Source of the DNA: JAYPLE01 sp047627515
GTDB lineage: Bacteria; Bacteroidota; Bacteroidia; Cytophagales; Cyclobacteriaceae
DNA length: 24,616 nucleotides
Assembly (NCBI GenBank): GCA_047627515.1
Contig: JBLHTU010000038.1
Span: 1 to 24,616 of the forward strand
Reading direction: 5' to 3'
A program made the translations under genes and the position numbers. A model generated the notes under the pieces. That model was given only the letters and a program-made list of their open reading frames with translations, searched no databases and was not told the DNA's origin. Below, piece by piece: positions 24,394 to 24,616 of the stretch. Every line of letters starts with the position of its first letter. The first letter of the stretch is position 1.

Positions 24394-24616
24394 TTGAGCA
24401 AATTTGATATTACCGTACTGACAGATGATCGATATGAGTCTCCCAAGGAGACCAACGCCTATATCGACAATCTCCTCCAAGAAGATAAATACATCGTGGA
24501 CGCACTCTTAGCTGAAGGATTGACGGTCAACAGAAAAAGCTGGGCTTCCAAGAGTTTTCATTGGGAAGATACGCGGTATGCGTTGTTCCGTACTACATGG
24601 GATTATTTTGAGCGAT
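24394..24616 (+). CDS. ATP-grasp domain protein, N-terminus only (window edge)
   Basis: An open frame of 74 codons runs from a TTG at 24394-24396 to the end of the window; the frame is closed upstream by a TGA at 24379-24381 and no ATG or GTG fits. The product begins MSKFDITVLTDDRYE and continues NAYIDNLLQEDKYIVDALLA, GLTVNRKSWAS and YALFRTTWDYFER. The layout of a first Rossmann-like strand, a listing of D-x-Y and the R-[ST]-TWDY motif matches the pre-ATP-grasp domain of glutathione-synthetase/RimK-like proteins found in Bacteroidota. Such proteins ligate an amino acid or peptide at the expense of ATP, but the ATP-grasp core itself is outside the window, so the substrate cannot be given. The TTG start is inferred from the closed frame and from the -7-like element just upstream. 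Confidence 0.75.
   Translation, partial: MSKFDITVLTDDRYESPKETNAYIDNLLQEDKYIVDALLAEGLTVNRKSWASKSFHWEDTRYALFRTTWDYFER

Noticed and set aside
1..24616. Mobile element, phage, CRISPR or defence island
   Set aside because: No transposase, integrase, direct-repeat array, tRNA-linked attachment site or nuclease/helicase gene is seen on either strand.

Overview
The window reads as chromosomal DNA of a member of the Bacteroidota, most likely a free-living Cytophagales-type bacterium (phylum confident, order tentative). The phylum call rests on three things. One protein carries a C-terminal type IX secretion sorting domain (5008-6969). One TonB-dependent receptor begins with a carboxypeptidase-like regulatory domain (20760-23126). 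Several intergenic regions hold promoters of the Bacteroidota type, TTTG-N17-19-TAnnTTTG, the best at 12186-12215. I see no tRNA, rRNA, CRISPR, IS element or phage gene.

Layout: (1) 1-1872 (-), the first 624 codons of a TPR sensor histidine kinase cut by the window edge, then 528 bp with no gene. (2) 2401-4810 (-), a GT2/GT39 pair likely to make and use a lipid-linked sugar. (3) 5008-6969 (+), a secreted, almost base-free acidic beta-solenoid with a T9SS tail. (4) 7003-7862 (-), a decayed thioredoxin/TPR gene using three frames. (5) 7951-9910 (-), a tightly overlapping trio: membrane-anchored unknown, hotdog thioesterase, short-chain dehydrogenase. (6) 10006-11529 (+), an isocitrate dehydrogenase with an NAD-type cofactor pocket, preceded by a 25-bp palindrome and followed by a terminator shared with the convergent secreted unknown at 11560-12159.

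(7) 12453-16409 (+), a giant hybrid kinase (GAF-like, PAS, PAS, GAF, PAS, HisKA, HATPase, receiver, Hpt) with a stand-alone receiver next to it, together forming a plausible four-step phosphorelay. (8) 16416-17246 (-), a tandem universal stress protein. (9) 17403-19795 (+), an operon of ECF sigma factor, putative membrane anti-sigma factor and a periplasmic or surface beta-solenoid, joined by two overlaps of exactly 20 nt. The solenoid has a regular tyrosine ladder with a two-coil super-repeat of about 35 residues, and I consider it the most interesting object here. (10) 19825-23126 (-), a quinone-oxidoreductase-like enzyme 5 bp behind a TonB-dependent receptor. (11) 23228-24091 (+), an aldose-1-epimerase-like protein. 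(12) 24394-24616 (+), the N-terminus of an ATP-grasp protein cut by the window edge.

The overall theme is signal transduction and envelope biology set among housekeeping enzymes. No defence island or complete new multi-gene machine is evident. The two solenoid proteins and the sigma operon are the parts most worth following up.
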